From positions 62,742,863-62,806,862 of the forward strand of contig CM063284.1 in assembly GCA_032173965.1 (NCBI GenBank): a DNA stretch of 64,000 nucleotides. The letters are read 5' to 3'. The DNA is from Sitta carolinensis (lineage: Eukaryota; Chordata; Aves; Passeriformes; Sittidae). The position numbers and the translations under genes were made by a program. The notes under the pieces are model-generated. The model worked only from the letters and a program-made list of their open reading frames with translations. It was not told where the DNA came from and did no database searches. Position 1 is the first letter of the stretch; each line of letters begins with the position of its first letter. This document shows positions 49,001-63,180 of the stretch, one piece after another.

Positions 49001-52000
49001 GCCCCTGTGGGTCCCATAGGAGTCGTTTGGTGCCACCCCGCACCCAGATCACCACTAAGCCCTGCACACTGGTGGCCCAACACAAAGAGTGGCAGTGGGT
49101 ATGGGCAAGCTTGCCATCCCTCCAGCCTGCCTGACCTGTGTGTCTGAGCACAGAGAACAGGAGGTAACACTGGCAAAAATGCTGAAGAGGTGGAGACAAA
49201 AGCTGCTGCTGACGCAATGCAGCTGAAGTGAGATGTGACTCAGTGATATGTCATCCTTGGCTCATAGGAAGAGGTGAGACAAAGCTTGGGCAAGAGGAAA
49301 TACACTTGGAAAAATTTAACTTTATGAGAAAAATAGCCTCTTCTTCTCTCTTCCTGATGTCTCAATTTTCACTGCTTATCCAGGAATTTCTGTATGTATT
49401 ATGAGACATTAATGTTGACCCTAATTCTGGTGACTGTCCCTCATCAATAGAATAAGATTTGACCTTTTGCAGACTTGCTACTTCTTTGCAGCATTTTCTC
49501 TCTGCCCTCCAAACCTCAGTCTGTTTTCTGCATTGAGATTTCCTGCTGTGTATCTTTTAAGCTCTTTTTATGTAAAAGTTCCTTGTGGGCAGAGATGCTT
49601 ATTTGTCTGTTAAAATTTATCCACTGTATGGGAATCATACAGTTATATAAGTTATATAAAGCAGCAATACTATTAATAGCAAAAAAGGCAGTAACTTCTC
49701 TTTCAAACTTTTGTCCAAGTTCTCTGTCAACTTAAATGGAAGCAAGATCCATAAAGTGGCACAATCTTGTGTACAGGAATATTGAATCACAGTGAAAAAT
49801 GCAGGATAAGGAAGTATTATAACCATATTCACAGAGAATATAAATGCAGCTGCACAAATCTTTTAAATGTTCCTTGGTCAGTTATGTTCTTACAGCTCAG
49901 TATTGGCTCAGGAGGGATTATTAATGTGAACTGGAAAACAAACCCAGCAAACATTGTTGAAGCAACAGGGCAGGAAAAATTTAGAGCACCCCCTTGCTGT
50001 AAAAAGAAACTGACCACTCCTCGTTAATGAACCACCAGTGACAAATGTGTGTGAAAGCAGCAGTGAAAATTTGGCCAGCGAGAAGTGCCAAAAGATGGTT
50101 ATCTAAACTTGTGCTTTCTGGCTCAGCATAACAAGGGTTCCCTGCATTTCTGAAGAAATGAATGCTAATGATTACATCTCCAGCAACATCTTTTAAAGGG
50201 GTGTCGTGAAGATGGGCATCAACACTATTTGAAAGATAACTCTGCTTCCTTTTAATATGGGTCCTAAAATCAGGGGAAGTTGGGAAGAGGAGTAAGGGGT
50301 TTGTACCACTAGAATTAGTATTTTATCAAAATCTTGTGTAGTTTCTGAGTCTGTATAACAATGAACTTTAAGTTTTAACTGAGAAGAAAGGACTGTACAG
50401 GTCCAGTGCTTGCCACAGAACTTTGAAAGCATGGTAAGAAGGAGCCAGGTGCCTACTACTGTATTGAAGTTAATGACATTGTTGAATTAACTAGGCCAGA
50501 ATTGCTATTCTATTTATTTACTTATCATTAAGTGATAGAACATTCTTTTCCACATCCTGAAGGTCATTACCACAGTATATTTATTTTGGCTCCTTAGTGA
50601 TGTTGAACATCCAGTACTGTGTCTTTTACAAACACATACATGAAAGAAATTCACTAAATTATCCTCCTTCAGTGCTGCCAAGAACACAACAAAGTGTAAC
50701 CAGGCTGCATACAGTTTGACTGTGGTAAAATGTCTGCACCCTGCATACATTGCAGGTGTAGCTCTACTGGAAGAAATATCCCAAGTAGGTTTCAAGGTTT
50801 GGATAACATCCTCCTAGAGGAACTTGAGTGCCTGGTAGAAGAGATGTCCTCAGCTGACTCCAGTTTTATTCCTCTCTCTCATATCCTGTGTCTTAGATGA
50901 GAGTTACATTCATTGTTGTGGTGCACTGTTCTGAACCACTAACAGGTTTTCCTCTTACAATTCTGAAGTAGTAAGGAGAACAATTTAACTAACAGTACTT
51001 TAGTTAGAAAATCAACAGATTGACTTGACTTTGGCACTGCAAGATGATACACTTAAAATAAACATCAAAATAGTACTGCAGTTTTGCCTTTGTTTACTAG
51101 GGCTCAGATGATGGAAAAATCATCGACTCTAATTCTGTAAAAATCCCTGGCCAGTAGCTCCAAAACAACAGTCCTAGTCCCTGATCATCCAGTCTCACTT
51201 GTATTAGTAGGATTCTGAGCTCCCTTGGATTCTCATTGGTAAATCAAGCTTCACAATGGTGTGTAGTATATCAGGTTATCAAAGCCAGGGCCCTGTCTCT
51301 GAGCAGGAATGCAGAGCTTTGCTATGAAGGGGCACACAGTGTTTGAACTATGCCGTGTATAAAGGAGGAAATAAAGATGAGGTTAAAAAGAAAAGGCAAG
51401 CCGGGTTAATCTGACTAATATCTCCCTTTGGGGGGAATTTTTGGATACATAGTTCAACTTCAAAAGTCAACTTAAGAGATAAGATACACTGATTACTGTA
51501 CAAGACAATTACAGGATCATGACTGTGTATGTTATAAAGAACCTTTCCAGTAGCTGAGGTCTGTAAGAAAATGTATTTAGTACTAATTTACTTTTTTTAA
51601 GAGAAGATTATGCAAAAGAGTGAAAGAGGGAACACCTTTTAAAATTAACTGATGCATCTCTAGCCAAATTACTTGGCTGTTGCACTTGCATCTCTTTAGA
51701 GACTCCTCAATCTGAAGACCTGAAAGTTACTAGAACACAAATTTAATCTGTCTGTTGGGCACTTTTTGAAGAGGCAGAGACACTACAGGAAACTTTCCTA
51801 ATTTGACAGACGTTCTGTGGGGAGTTAAGTGAACTCTTAGGCTGGACTGGAAAGCGTCACAGTGAGGCTTTTAAATTCAGGCATCTCTTCCCTGCCATGT
51901 CCTGAGGCTGCTGCAATTCAAGCAGCATCCCTGCCTGGCTGAGCCAAGGTGTGCATACTTATAGGTATAATAAATGTTGTATTTGTTCCTGCAGAGGCCA

Positions 52001-55000
52001 CCTTAAGAAAAAAATTCAAAACAATGAGCAAAGTCTGCATTGATTGTACATGTTCCACATAGGTCACAAACATCTAATTTAAAAGCTTGTGTCTATTATT
52101 GTTGTTCCTTTTTAAAAACAGACTGAGGAACAGAAACATTCAGTGATCGTCTGTTTCTGCCAGTTCTGTCGTAGGTTTATAAGCACTTTGACAGGTCCTC
52201 TTTGAGTTTTTATCTGCTAAAAACAAAGGGAAATTCTGTACATAAGTCTGCTACATCAGTGAAATCATTGCTGTAAACAGGGACTGTAAACTATACAGAA
52301 CTTCATCTGTAGAACTCCATGTCATTTCAGAAAGGGGTTATTACCCTACACTTCCTGCTGGGAAAACAGTGGTGAAGAGGTGCAGTGACTTGGCCAGAAG
52401 TCACACAGCTGGCCAATGTCAAAACTGTGAATAAATCCCAGGAATAATTCTTTATCCTAGAAGCTGCCTCAAAATAAATAATACAGAGAATTGTGCAACG
52501 AAGAGTGCTCTTGGGAACAGTGGCAGAACACAAGACAAAAATAAAATAACCAACTGAAATACTGTGAAGTAACTGGATTCAAGACAAGAAAATAACTACA
52601 GAACCATGTGTGAGATCAAGCATCATGTAGTAAAGGAACTTTGCTTTGGCTAGGCAGTTTTTATTATTAGAACATGCCACATTCTCTAGATTATGTCTCT
52701 ATTGATGTATTTTATTTTATTTTTGGATGATCAAGGGTACCAAAAATGGCTATAGACCTGGAAAGATAATTGCCTGAAATTATCCACAGTTTCTGGAAGT
52801 AAAATAGATGTGCATTTGCAGACTCTGAATGTAACTGATGTGTTTGACTTGTGTGTACTATCTAGTGAGTTCTGAATTCTGTTTCAGTAAGTTTTTCCAT
52901 GCTCTCACTGATAGAGCATTCAGCTGGAAGTTGAATTATGAATTACAGCAAGAATTATGGCATAGAGCCCTCTTGATCTATGGGCTCCTTGGGGCATCTG
53001 CAACCCAGCTGACATCCTGAGGCCCTTGTACTGGGAATTACTGTGTACATATGCACTTCAGCTCTTTGCTCTGCCCAGGCTGTGTAGATGACCACAAAGT
53101 CCCAGGACTAATGTTTGAAAGGTTTCCTACAAACCTTTCAAACATTATTTTGTAGCTCTGGTATTTTGAGAACTCTCAGCTTCATTCATCCCTTCAGAAA
53201 ATTAGTGGAAGCAGTCAGTCCTGGAGGAGTTACCTTCTTGAGCCCTTGGCAGGCAGCAGAATAAATGCATGGATGGAGCTAAAGTAATTAACATCTACTT
53301 TCATTTGTCTCTCATGTCTTTAATTTTTGGCTCATATTTATTATCATTCTTTTCCATAAGATTATCTTGCAAACTCCTCTGAGTTTAGGCTACTGCACAG
53401 AACTGCAAATCAAAGCCTCTGATTCTCATCCTGTTTCTTCTGTTTTTCTTTCAAACAACCCTCAAGACTTTCTACTTGTCTCTTTCAGGCCAGTCATACT
53501 TTCAAAATAACCTCATCATGTGACTGAAATCCCTCAATATGTATTATGTTGCTTAGCTACTGCCAAGCTGAAGGTCAGGTTTAAAAACTACTTTGCCCTG
53601 GGTTGCAGCTGCCTACCTTTTGGGTTCTGTGTGAACATATTGTTAAGGTTTAATAACACCTGGTCAGCCTGTTGCCAGAAGCACTTGGAAACCCAGCCCA
53701 GCAGGAGGTTGTACGCCAAGAGCAGTCCCTCAAAGCAGAGTTTACATCACACATGCACACACAGAGCTATGAAGGTCTGAAGAGTGAACCAGCTGGGATG
53801 GATTTCTCAAACTGTTGCACGTGTTATCCCAGGGCATGGGGCCAGCTCCCTCACTGTACCTTCCCCACAGTAGCATCCCCATGAAGCATCCCAGGGCTCC
53901 ACTCCTGGCCCTGTGCTGTAGAAGGGAGACCAGCCCCTCTCATGGGGACTGAGGGGTTACCTGGGCGAGAGAAGCTTGGTTGCTGCCCACATCGTGATGA
54001 GGTAGCAGACCTCTCCCTTGTGGGAGCACCAAGGATCCCACACCAGCCGCACGTTCCTTGGGATACCAGATGAATTATGGATGAGTCAGACAAATTTTTC
54101 CATGTGCTTCTGCTGCTGCACAGCAGTGATCGCCAGCTGAGCTGTGGTTTTCAACTGCTGTGTAGTCCTCATGCTTCTAACACTAATGAAAAAGAAGAGG
54201 TCTCTGCTTCCTGACAGAGTGCTTCCACGGCAGGACACTGGAAATCCCAGTGCTTGTCCAGTGTCAGGCCCCTGCATCCACAACATTTTTCTGAATAGCC
54301 TAGCATGTGTTGGAAAACATTTGGTCCTTTCTGCATGCTCCTCTGTCCCTCCCACCAGCTAAGTGTATGGACACAGTCAATTAGAAGAGACAGCAACAAT
54401 GCTGAAACTGATTTGATTTCAACCAGGATCTGATAGCAACTAGAACTATGTACAAAGAGCTGAGGGCAGACACCAAGGACCTTCTGAGTGCCCATATAAG
54501 TTAAAAGTTGTTTTTATTTTAAATTTTCATTTCAGTGACCGAGATTCAGATTAGTTGTTGATTAGCAAATGCTGATTACTTCTGCTCTTCTTTGAGCACA
54601 TGAAACAGTCCATTTCTGGAAATATTTTCTACGAGCAAAGCACAAAATCATTCTACCACAGCATTTGATGAGTTCTCTTGGAAAGTCTGTAACTTCTCTA
54701 AATGCTCACAGTAAAAAATCAGCACTGATGTCAAACTATACAGCATGGGAGACTAAGCATTAATTGAAGTCTTATTATAAATTTCTATTATCTGCATTTA
54801 GGTTGAATCTAGAACCCCCCATCAAGGCAGGCTTCAGCTGTGCTAAACACTACATCCATAGAAATGACAATTTGCACTTAAAGCACTTAGAATCTAAATA
54901 GAAAACATGAAATAAACTGGTGTGAAGGCAAAGAAAAGACAGATCCCCACTGGCTCTTCACCTATACACAATCAGTAGGCTACTTGCTCCATTCAAAAAG

Positions 55001-56936
55001 CCCAGACTCTACTTTTATCTTTTGATAGCCTGAAAATTCATTGATTTTAATGGGAGAGAAGCACAGGAGTATTTTTTCCCAAATACACAAATGACCAGCA
55101 CTGTGGAGGAATTTGAGTATGAATGACTTATTGCTTTACAGACTAACACGGCAGAGATGGCACAAGAAGGAACAGAAGACAGTCATGCTTTTGGGAAGGC
55201 CATAAACAGTATGGAACTTCTCCTGGAACTGCCAATAGCAGCAAAAGAGTCCTTGCTGAAAAAAGGATTTGCACAATCCTCCCTTCAGAGCTATTCAACT
55301 GCAGATGTCCCAGTCAGCACTTTCAAGTTCTGTAGAGGGAAGTTTCATTTGGCCCTATTTACTCAGCATATAATCTCAATTATTCATGCACACATTTCCT
55401 GACACCTTTGCCATCATAATTAAAAGGACTTCTGGGGCTGTTAACCAGAGTGTAATCCAAGCACAATACTATGATGAAGTTAATTGATCTTTACCCTGAG
55501 CAAACTCTACCTACTTTGTTTCTAGCTTTCACCTGCCATGGGATGTGGCTATGTTTTTTGTCTGTAGACAATGACAGAGCCCCTTGCAGTTGAGAATGTG
55601 CACAACCTGTTGTTCATCACCAGGTTTCCTCTTAGTCTCCTTTTCAATAAAATAAAAAGACTGATTGTAAGTCTTTTGCCATAAATCAGCTTTGCTTAGA
55701 TATCATGTAACTCTTATTACTCCTTTGTGAAGCCTAAATTGTCAATGTGATTTTTCCCAAGTGTGGGCACCAGAACAAGGCACACTATTCCCTTACTGTT
55801 ACTGTAATATCACCTCTCTACTCCTACAGAAGGTATTCTACATCCAGGGATCACATCGGCTTCCTGAGTCACTGCATTGTTCTGACAGCTCCTGTGCTGC
55901 TGGTTGCCCACATGACGAGGTTTGTTGCTAGATCTTGGAATCCTGTGATTCATTCAAAGCTGTCTGAGCTACTGCAAGTGACAGAGTAGAAGTCACTCTA
56001 AGTCACCTGACACCCGCTGAGCTGGCCAGAGGCAGCGAGGTGTGCAACAGTGCCTCTGCATACCACTTTTTAAACATTCCTGTCATCCTATGACAGAAAC
56101 CCCACATGCTTAGTCACACAAAATTAGTCACTGAGCAAATTTCTGTGTTGGTCTGAAATACATCCCCTTTGCCGTGCTGCCAAGGCCCCATAGCCCAAGG
56201 TTTCCTGTAGGACACAGTGATGGTATAACTTCCATCACTTTCTTCATAGACATATGAGTATCTCTCCAAGTAAATAAACAGAGGTAAAAGGTGTTGATTA
56301 GAGAACAGTTGTCTATTTTGCTTTCCAAAGGAACATACAGTGCTACATCTAGAAGTCTATGTAACGATGTAAGGTTTCTGTATGCAGATTTATTTACCCA
56401 GAAGATTTTGTTATACTATTTAGACAAAAACAAATCAAAGGATTACAAAAGTAGTGTGTTAAATTGTACAGGTATTATAGGAGTATTGTATAAGCAAACA
56501 CAACAGAACACCTTTAGTTTCACAAATGTGCTTTTAATTACCATAATTGAAGGCAGAATCCTCATTTCACAAATATTCTATCAGGTTTTCTATGTTAGAT
56601 CTATGTTGGAGATCCAAGTGAAATGATTATGTTCATGGACAAGACATTGCAAAAAACTAGAGTGTGCAATACTTTTTATTTTTCTTGTCTGAGAATACAG
56701 AGCCAAGATCCACAAAATCAAAAATAACAGTTAAAAGACAGTAAGTTGGCTGTTTAGCCTTGGATACACAATGGTGAAATTTGGGCTTAGCTCTGGGCCA
56801 ACAGATAAAGCATGAAGGAAAAGAAAAAAGGAAGACACCTAGAAAAAAATACATCAATGAAGGGTCACTGCAAGCCAGAGTAGGGAGTGACAAAAATTTT
56901 TTAAGGCAAATTTGTTCAAAGGGTTAAAACACATGA
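49001..56936. other. Intergenic, no gene recognised
   Basis: Unique sequence with GC-richer islands at about 49000-49200 and 53660-54360 that carry overlapping chance frames in several readings. No splice-consistent exon set or known domain was found. A perfect hairpin lies at 53109-53147. Confidence 0.6.
53109..53147. repeat. Perfect 17-bp inverted repeat (hairpin)
   Basis: Left arm TAATGTTTGAAAGGTTT, 5-base loop CCTAC, right arm AAACCTTTCAAACATTA, with no mismatch. There is no T run typical of Pol III and no coding context. Confidence 0.95.
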
Positions 56937-56954
56937 TTTTTTTTTTTTTTTTTT
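56937..56954. repeat. Poly-T run (18 bp)
   Basis: Uninterrupted T18 on plus. Confidence 0.9.
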
Positions 56955-58929
56955 AACACCAATTAATCAGAATACAATACATGGCATATTTTATATATTT
57001 TAATTTTCATAATAGTGCTGGAAGTGGAAGCATATGTCAGTTCAGTATAAAATAGACATAAATTCGTCTCAATTCAGTACCTGCTTATCCCTGTTCTGGT
57101 ACCAGAGCAAATATAATCAGGAACAAGTTAACAAATCTTCTGGGTCAATGTGTAGATTCTTCATCATGTCTGTCCGTGAGAATCTGGGGACTGTGCCTGT
57201 GTGTAAATTTTTGTATTCTGATTTAAGGTAAGAAATTGACGAGTTACTGAATGTACTGGTGGATGTGGAGCTGAACTGTCCATATCACACATGATCCATG
57301 TCACACACCTTCCAGAGACTAGAAAGCAGAGATTTAGTGAAAGTCAATTGCTCCCATTCAAAATAGGACCATCTCTGGAAAGTCAGATGGCTGGAGGATG
57401 AATCAGTTTTGCCTAGTTTACCTGATGTCCAGGAGAGAGGAATGGAAGAACTTTCTTGGATGCAGAGCATGAAACAGCATTAAGCATGTACTCCTCAGTG
57501 CTGTGGGTATGGAGTGATGATACACCCAAGCCTCTCTCATTGCTCCATGACACCACATGGGGCAGTCCTGCCTCCCACAGGTTGCGCTAATGTGATCCTG
57601 TGGTGAGATGGTTCTTCTAGCCAATCCAGCAAAAATACTGCTCACCCTCTGCATCACAGTTAGTTTTCTACTGGATTAGGTCCCTTGAAATCCTTGCTGT
57701 GAGACTAGATGAGCTCCAGTGCCACAGGAAGGGAAACTGCTGGGGCACACGGCTGGGGAGGAGGTGGAGTGGGATCACCCCTTCTGGCAGCAAGGAATTA
57801 TTGGATCAGGTGAGACGAGCTGTCTAATCCCACTGTGGGTGCTCTCACAGGCACAGAAAGCTTGAGCAGAACAGAACAGACAACCCTCCTTTCATAGCAC
57901 ATTGGTTTAGCTGTGAGATCCAAGTCAAACTAAAGAGTAAGTTTCCCATGATTTAGAGGAGAACAGAAGGCCTCCAAGTGTCTGATCCCAGCCCTAAGAA
58001 AACTCAGAAGCTTCAGACAAGGAAAAACACATTGCTGTTGATTATTGTGCACATATCTGTGCATTCCTTGAGCTGCCTCAGTAAGGCATGTTCAGTGCTA
58101 GCACCCCTCAAGCGCATGCACCCAATGGCTTCCGCAAGCACAGGGCCTTGAAGAGACGCTCTATACTCAGTAACTCCATGTTGCTTTATAGGAAGGGAGG
58201 GACAAAAACCTGTGCTTGAGCTAATGGGAAGTGTGAGGTAAAGGGAAGAGCAATTATGTTTTGGGAGATTATAGGATCCAAGCAGTAAAAGCTTTCCCTT
58301 TCTGCAGAGGACTAACAAAGGGTTTCTGTGCCAGGTTAGATTGAGGGTAGGATAGAACCAGCTCTGTGAGCTGATCAGATTAAAAACAGAGGGAGAATGT
58401 AGACCAAATACAGCAGGCACTGCCTTGGAGCAGGACTATGTGACAACCATGGGGCCCATCTGAACCTCTTTTATTCACAAAATGTTTCCTTGGGGGGATA
58501 TCAGGAGCCTTTTTTGTCCAGTCTACATCTGTATTTCCTGAGTGAAATGAAGTATGGCGCACCCCACAACGTCCCCCTGCCAACAGTGCCTCATTTACAT
58601 TAGGGAGAAAAATCATTTGCAGTCCATACTTTTTTTTCAACATATTTTTTGGTTACAGAACCTTTAATCAGTATTCTAGACTTTGCCTGCTGAGCTAGCC
58701 CACATTAATAAAGTAAAATGCAAATGGTGTTCTCATCTCTGATGACCCCAACTTTGAAAACTGATTTTTATTTTCCTTCTTCTCACCTTTGACAAAAGAG
58801 AGACAGGGATAACCTTAGAAATCAGCAGGTACAGCTGCTGGTCTTCCAAGTGACCCGAATCCCACTTGTCATTACACAGACTTTCAGTACAGTGGATATT
58901 GAGAAATGGTGATGCTGTAGGAAATGGTA
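56955..58929. other. Intergenic, no gene recognised
   Basis: Mixed-composition sequence with minus-strand open frames at 57418-57657, 58013-58420 and 58380-58643. None shows a known domain, start context or splice partner. Confidence 0.5.
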
Positions 58930-60400
58930 GATGATGGGTGCCATTTAGGCTAATTAAATATTTCCATATTTCTCAACCAAATTCTTTCCCTCCATTCCCT
59001 TAACTATCTCTCCTTACGGTTAATCATTCCTCTCTGTCTTTCTGGTTTGTCTGAAAACTAGCCTTGATGCTAAAGGATCCATGTACATCCATCAAGTTTC
59101 AGATAGAGGAAGGAAAAATCTCTGAAAACATCTTCCCTATCTGTGCTAGCAAGCTTTCTCCTATGAGTTTTCTTCACAGTGCAGGACTGCATAAACCAAT
59201 TCCTGAAGATACTAATATTCACACCACCTCTCTTTCACATGCTTGTAACACTTCTCTGTCTTGTTTCCTCTGTCCTTCAGAGCCTTCACTAACTTTCCTG
59301 TAGTGTGCATACTTATTCTCAATAATCACAATATCCCCTCATTTTCTTGGCTCAAATCTCACCAAGACTAAAACCACGACTCACACACAGAGGGTACTTC
59401 CAAGCTTCTTTCCTACTCTGTCTTGCATTCTGACATTCTGCTATCTTCTCTCATGCAACTGAAATTGCTCTCATGACTTCTGCTTCCTTAAATGATGTTG
59501 GGTTTTTTTGTATCTTCACTGATCCCTGTCTCTTACTTCTGTCACCTCTCTGCCAACTTTCTTTTTCCACTCAGCACTTGCTCTCCTTGGCTTTCACAAC
59601 TCCATTTTTGCTTCTCTCTTGACAGCTGAGGCTTCCTTTTCCATTCCCACTTGCCATGGAAATCTCAGCAGGCTTTTGCTCTCTTGCCTTTCCTGGTGTA
59701 TCGTCACATTGGCACCAGTGACATGTGCATTTATCTTGGTCTCTCCATCCACCCAGTCCTACATTTTAGCCATTATGTCTTCTTGGGGAAGCTTCTTTGC
59801 CAATTCAACTTTCAAATGGCTGCTGCTGAATTTCCAAGGAGCCCCCTGAAATGCTAATCCGATTCCTCCAGTCTCTTCAGAAGCATTATTCTTCCTTTTG
59901 TCCTACCCTGTTGCTTGAACTAATTGAAGTCAGTCCTACCTCAAGGCTGACAGACCATGCCCAGGCTTTGCAACCTTTCCTCTCAAAGTCACAGTATTCT
60001 TGTATGTTCCCTGCCTTTTCTTCCCCCGTCCCTCCTTATGGGAGACATCCTTAGTAGCCCCTTCATTCCTATCACAAACAAAAGTTGGTGCACTTATTCT
60101 TGCCCATTTTCTCATTGGTTTAAGTCTCTTCCCTGACTCTCTCTTTTACCATCATTCAACTTTTAATTTTCTTCCTCCTTCACAGTCACACCCACTTCTG
60201 ACCACTTTTACTTCTTATCATGCCATGTCTGTCTTCTTCTGCTTTATCTGTGATATAAACACTAATCCTTAAAAAGTCTCTTGCCACTCCTTTTTAAATA
60301 CTTATTTTCATTCCACCTGAATAGCTGTAACACAAATATAGAACTTGGGCAATCTATCTTCCCTTTCCACCCTGTCTCTTTCAGGAAAACTTGAAGAAAG
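58930..60400. other. Pyrimidine-biased intergenic block
   Basis: About 1.4 kb strongly biased to C and T on plus, with many CTTCC, TCTCT and CCTTTC words and several medium open frames (59064-59303, 59619-59849, 60000-60272) that are leucine, serine and phenylalanine-rich because of composition. No known protein or repeat recognised. Confidence 0.6.
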
Positions 60401-61325
60401 TAGTTAGGAAACTGGATTTTTTTTTAGCAGTCTAAAAGGAAGAAAGAAAGAATGCCCCATTATTGATTAAAGAACAATTTGATAAAACTGATATAAATGG
60501 TTTTAGTGTTTGTTGATTTTTTACATCCCCCCACTGAAGGATTAAAATGTACCATGAACAAATAAGTGTAAATTGATGAAAGTCAAGCAATCAAAAATAT
60601 ATGAAAGAACCTATTAACTTCCTGGAGTGCCCTGACACAAGCATTAAAATATTTTAAAGGATGACACGGAGGATAAAAATTGTGGTTTCACTGCACTGAG
60701 AAAGGAAGAAAATGAATGAGATGAACTTACAAGGCAAACAGCTTTTTTGCCCAGTCCAGAAATTCCATAGTCTGTCTGAATTTCTGCCTAGTACTTTCTA
60801 ATTTAGGGCTTCATCCTCTGCACAGTGCTTAATTCTGATAATGTCCACACTCATGGAAGAGTTTGGGTTGGAAGGGAACTAAACAAAATAACTTTGCCAT
60901 TTGGGAGCCCCAGATCCTGATACTCTGTAGATGCAGGCTCTGCCACCACTACTATAAGCCATAAGCATGTGTATATTTTTGGGATATAACCAGTCCCATA
61001 GAAACTTTACTGACAGTTCTGCCTAATACTAAAAACAATGAGTAAGGCTAAACACAAGTTTGGATACACTCGAAGATGAGCTGTCTCTCCCTCAAGTTTT
61101 CAAATCAATATCACACCTGAATTCTGAGGGAACAAGTGAGCTGTACAATGTATCCATGCAGGACAAATCTGTGTACAAACATCACCTCGGGCACTGCACT
61201 TTATGCTAGTGGAGCACAAAATCTGAATGATGGCAGACTGGAGATAACTGAGGAAAGGGGAGCAGTGGAGAAGTTTGGACTTACATAAATATAAGTATGC
61301 AGTTACTTTAGTCATGCATGGAGCT
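60401..61325. other. Intergenic, possible CR1 trace
   Basis: Mostly unique. At about 60855-60885 the words GAGTTTGGGTTGGAAGGGAA resemble the reverse complement of a CR1 3' tail, but the match is too short to be certain. Confidence 0.4.
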
Positions 61326-61430
61326 AGATCATGGAATGGTTTGGGTTGGAAGACACCTTAAATTCTGAGTTCCAACCACACTCCATGGGCACGGACACCT
61401 TCTACAACACCAAGTTTTTAATTGGTTCAG
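61326..61430 (-). mobile_element. CR1 LINE 3' tail fragment (minus)
   Basis: Reads on plus as TGGAATGGTTTGGGTTGGAA, then AGTTCCAACCACACTCCATG and GGGCACGGACACCTTC, the reverse complement of a CR1 3' end. It directly adjoins an ORF2 internal fragment in the same orientation. Confidence 0.88.
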
Positions 61431-61435
61431 GCTTC

Positions 61436-61850
61436 CTAGCATTTTTTTCTGATTTCCTCTACCTTGGACTTCCTCTTTTTTGAGATGGATGACTCCTGAG
61501 GTTGGAGGAAGTGATCCTCGAATATTAACTGGCTTTCTTTGGCCACTTTTCCCTCCAGAGTCTTATCCCATGATACTCTACCAAGCAGATCCCTGAAAAG
61601 GCCCAAGTCTGCTCTCCTGAGTTCCAGGGCAGTGAGCTTGCTATGCTCCCTGCTTGCTGCCCTAGGGATCTTGATGCCACCTTTCAATGGTCAGTGCAGC
61701 CCTGGCTGCCCTTGAGCTTCACATTCCACTCCAGACCCTCCTTGTTGGTGAGAACAAGGTCCAGAGCAGCAGCTCTCTTTGGGGGCTCCTCTATCACTTG
61801 CAGAAGGAAGTTATCATCAATGCATAGAGAAAATTGCAGCATTCCTGATA
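61436..61850 (-). mobile_element. CR1 LINE ORF2 internal fragment (degenerate)
   Basis: Minus-strand frames with CR1 ORF2 peptides from the endonuclease to reverse-transcriptase linker: DDNFLLQVIEEP, LDLVLTNKEGL, SKLTALELRRADLGLFRDLL and SWDKTLEGK. The two parts lie in different frames around 61684-61687, so there is at least one frameshift. The RT region itself is missing between this piece and the 3' tail, suggesting an internal deletion. Confidence 0.93.
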
Positions 61851-63180
61851 CAGAAGTCAGACATGTGAAGGTTTTTCTAAAACTAACCAGCAAAATTTCC
61901 TTTACCTAGGGATTTTTCTCATCCTATTTTCACATGGAGAACTATGTACTGCTGCAACTACATCAATGTAATTAAAAACAATAAATTAATTTCCTATGAG
62001 GGAGTCTGATAAGCTGTATAAAAGGGACTTACACCAGTCCATGTTATATCACTGTAACGGGATATATATATACACATTTTTGTAGATATGAAATGCTCTG
62101 TTTGGTGCTTGGAGATAAAACAGGGAAATCAAACACCAGCTCAGCAGGGGCTGATAACATTGCAATGCCTGCAGGGAGAGGAAAGCTGTTCCCTGGAGAG
62201 GGGGCTCCCAGCAGTGCAGAGAGGTTCCCCTATACCAGGGGTTTTGGGGAGGTCCCAGCTATGTGAAGGGAAGTCCCAGCCCAGAAAAAGTGGGGTGGGA
62301 GTCAGGGGGGTCCCTGATGTCAGACACTTCCCAGACTGGATTCCGGGGAAAAAGCAATCTCACCAAGCATCAGTGGCAATGACAAAAAGCCTGGAGGGTG
62401 TGCCTGAAGGTAAGGGAGGTCTTGGAGAGGCTTGGTGAGAGAACAGTGGCTGTTGGCATAGAGAAGACTAAAAGGAAAAGTTCCCTGCAACTCTCGTGGA
62501 CAGCTGTGAGGGGGAGCCCAGGGAACCAAGATACACACTGGCAGCAATACAGCTATTTTGGTCATTAAATCTTAGCTCCCCCTCCTCATGACATAGGCCA
62601 AGACAAAATGACTCAGGCTCTCTCTACAGTAGATCTCAAAGCAAAACATAATCTCATTAGTACAATAACCTAGGTTACTCATCCACACTTTCTGCAGCCT
62701 CCTTCCAGACCTCCTACTCTCCCTGGTGTGCCATTTATTTGGTCCAAAAATGCTTTACTCTAAATTAGCCCTGCTGTCACAGCTTTTCAAGAGAGTTCAT
62801 CTCCCCAGAGTTTTTATTCCTGAATTAAAAATTTGCTGCAAGTCAGCCTTTCTCCCCCTGTGAGCGAGGGGAAGGTTTTCAGCTCACGCCATGCAAAAGC
62901 CACTTTTTGATTTCTCACTAGGCTCGTGCCATGATAAAAAAATGTAGTTACTTGAACCGCAGAGGTGAGGGCTGGGAAGATTCTAAAGCTCTGCTCTGTA
63001 CTCAGTAAGACGTATTAATTACTTAAATGAACATATACCATAAGCAAGTGATCTCAAGCAGTTAAGTCTGAACTCAGGACAAGCCTCTGAAGCCCACTTT
63101 ATTTTTATCACGTTGATACTTTCTGATAACAATTCTAGCACAACTGTCAAAAAACGTTTTAAAAACCCCAAACAAATCCA
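61851..63180. other. Intergenic, no gene recognised
   Basis: Includes a short TA run near 62064-62074 and a GC-richer segment at 62130-62530 with an open frame on plus (62088-62438) of no known family. Confidence 0.5.
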
